A DNA stretch of 52,213 bases. Source: Amaricoccus sp. (GTDB taxonomy: Bacteria; Pseudomonadota; Alphaproteobacteria; Rhodobacterales; Rhodobacteraceae). Shown here piece after piece: positions 52,149 through 52,213 of this stretch. The DNA lies in contig NZ_JAGOID010000010.1 of assembly GCF_017995835.1 (NCBI RefSeq), forward strand, positions 1-52,213, given 5' to 3'. Made by a program: the position numbers and the translations under genes. The notes below the pieces were generated by a model. It saw nothing but the letters and a program-made list of their open reading frames with translations. It ran no database searches and was not told the DNA's origin. Numbering within the stretch: position 1 is the first letter of the stretch; every line of letters begins with the position of its first letter.

Positions 52149-52213
52149 GGCCCGCACCGAGCGCCCGCCGCGACGGCCAAGCTCGCTTGCCAGCGAACGG
52201 CCAGCATGAGACC

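Noticed and set aside
52094-52213. Cobalamin riboswitch upstream of cobI
   Set aside because: No B12-box-like sequence or multi-stem layout is visible in the 120 bases available; only the 34-bp palindrome. A riboswitch, if present, would be beyond the window.

Overview
The window looks like chromosomal DNA of a high-GC alphaproteobacterium, most likely of the Rhodobacterales type. Pointers are an IalB-family secreted protein, the oxygen-dependent cobalamin route (cobF, cobE and cobK among the cob genes), an rpmH-rnpA-yidD block, a malK/ugp-type sugar transporter and very strong G/C bias at third codon positions. Assignment is by protein recognition only; no database search was run. No rRNA, tRNA, CRISPR, prophage or transposase gene was seen.

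Layout. 1-7.7 kb: cell-envelope genes (DUF882 protein, L,D-transpeptidase, lpxD with a private acyl carrier protein and ketoacyl synthase, IalB protein), then a HerA-like ATPase. A non-coding stretch at 5.73-6.12 kb carries two minus-strand intrinsic terminators and a promoter that could belong to small RNAs or an attenuated leader. 7.7-16.3 kb: housekeeping genes (a CoA-transferase operon with a small ORF between its subunits, a TRIC-type channel, folK, an NYN-domain protein, ispH, rnhA, pyrG). 16.3-23.1 kb, minus strand: a DUF3141-pta-ackA-fabI operon and an orphan histidine kinase. 23.2-25.5 kb: rpmH-rnpA-yidD-ung-ttcA. 25.5-27.2 kb: small secreted or redox proteins.

27.4-44.2 kb is an accessory catabolic island. 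The left arm is transcribed leftwards: NTF2-like protein, M81 metallohydrolase, D-threonine-aldolase/DSD1-like PLP enzyme, ROK kinase; then a separate promoter serves a Gfo/Idh oxidoreductase and a complete sugar ABC transporter. The right arm is transcribed rightwards: RpiR/SIS regulator, SDR, GH20 hexosaminidase, a second M81 protein, an MFS sugar transporter and CutC. Four AT-rich near-palindromes lie in the two control regions. In each region the two sites are exactly 73 bp apart and flank a recognisable promoter, so the RpiR protein probably controls both arms. The substrate is unknown; an amino-sugar linked to an unusual amino acid or peptide fits the enzymes best.

44.2-52.2 kb is a ridA gene and a tightly overlapping cobalamin cluster (cobF, B, A, M, E, L, K, J, I). 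cobB carries an internal deletion plus frameshift. cobK is inverted inside the cluster and overlaps both neighbours.

Other points of interest: a pyrG leader whose promoter, C-run start site and Shine-Dalgarno hairpin match the pyrC start-site-switching design; two copies of a ~137-bp repeat with inverted ends, each in a convergent intergenic gap; and a 34-bp perfect palindrome upstream of cobI.
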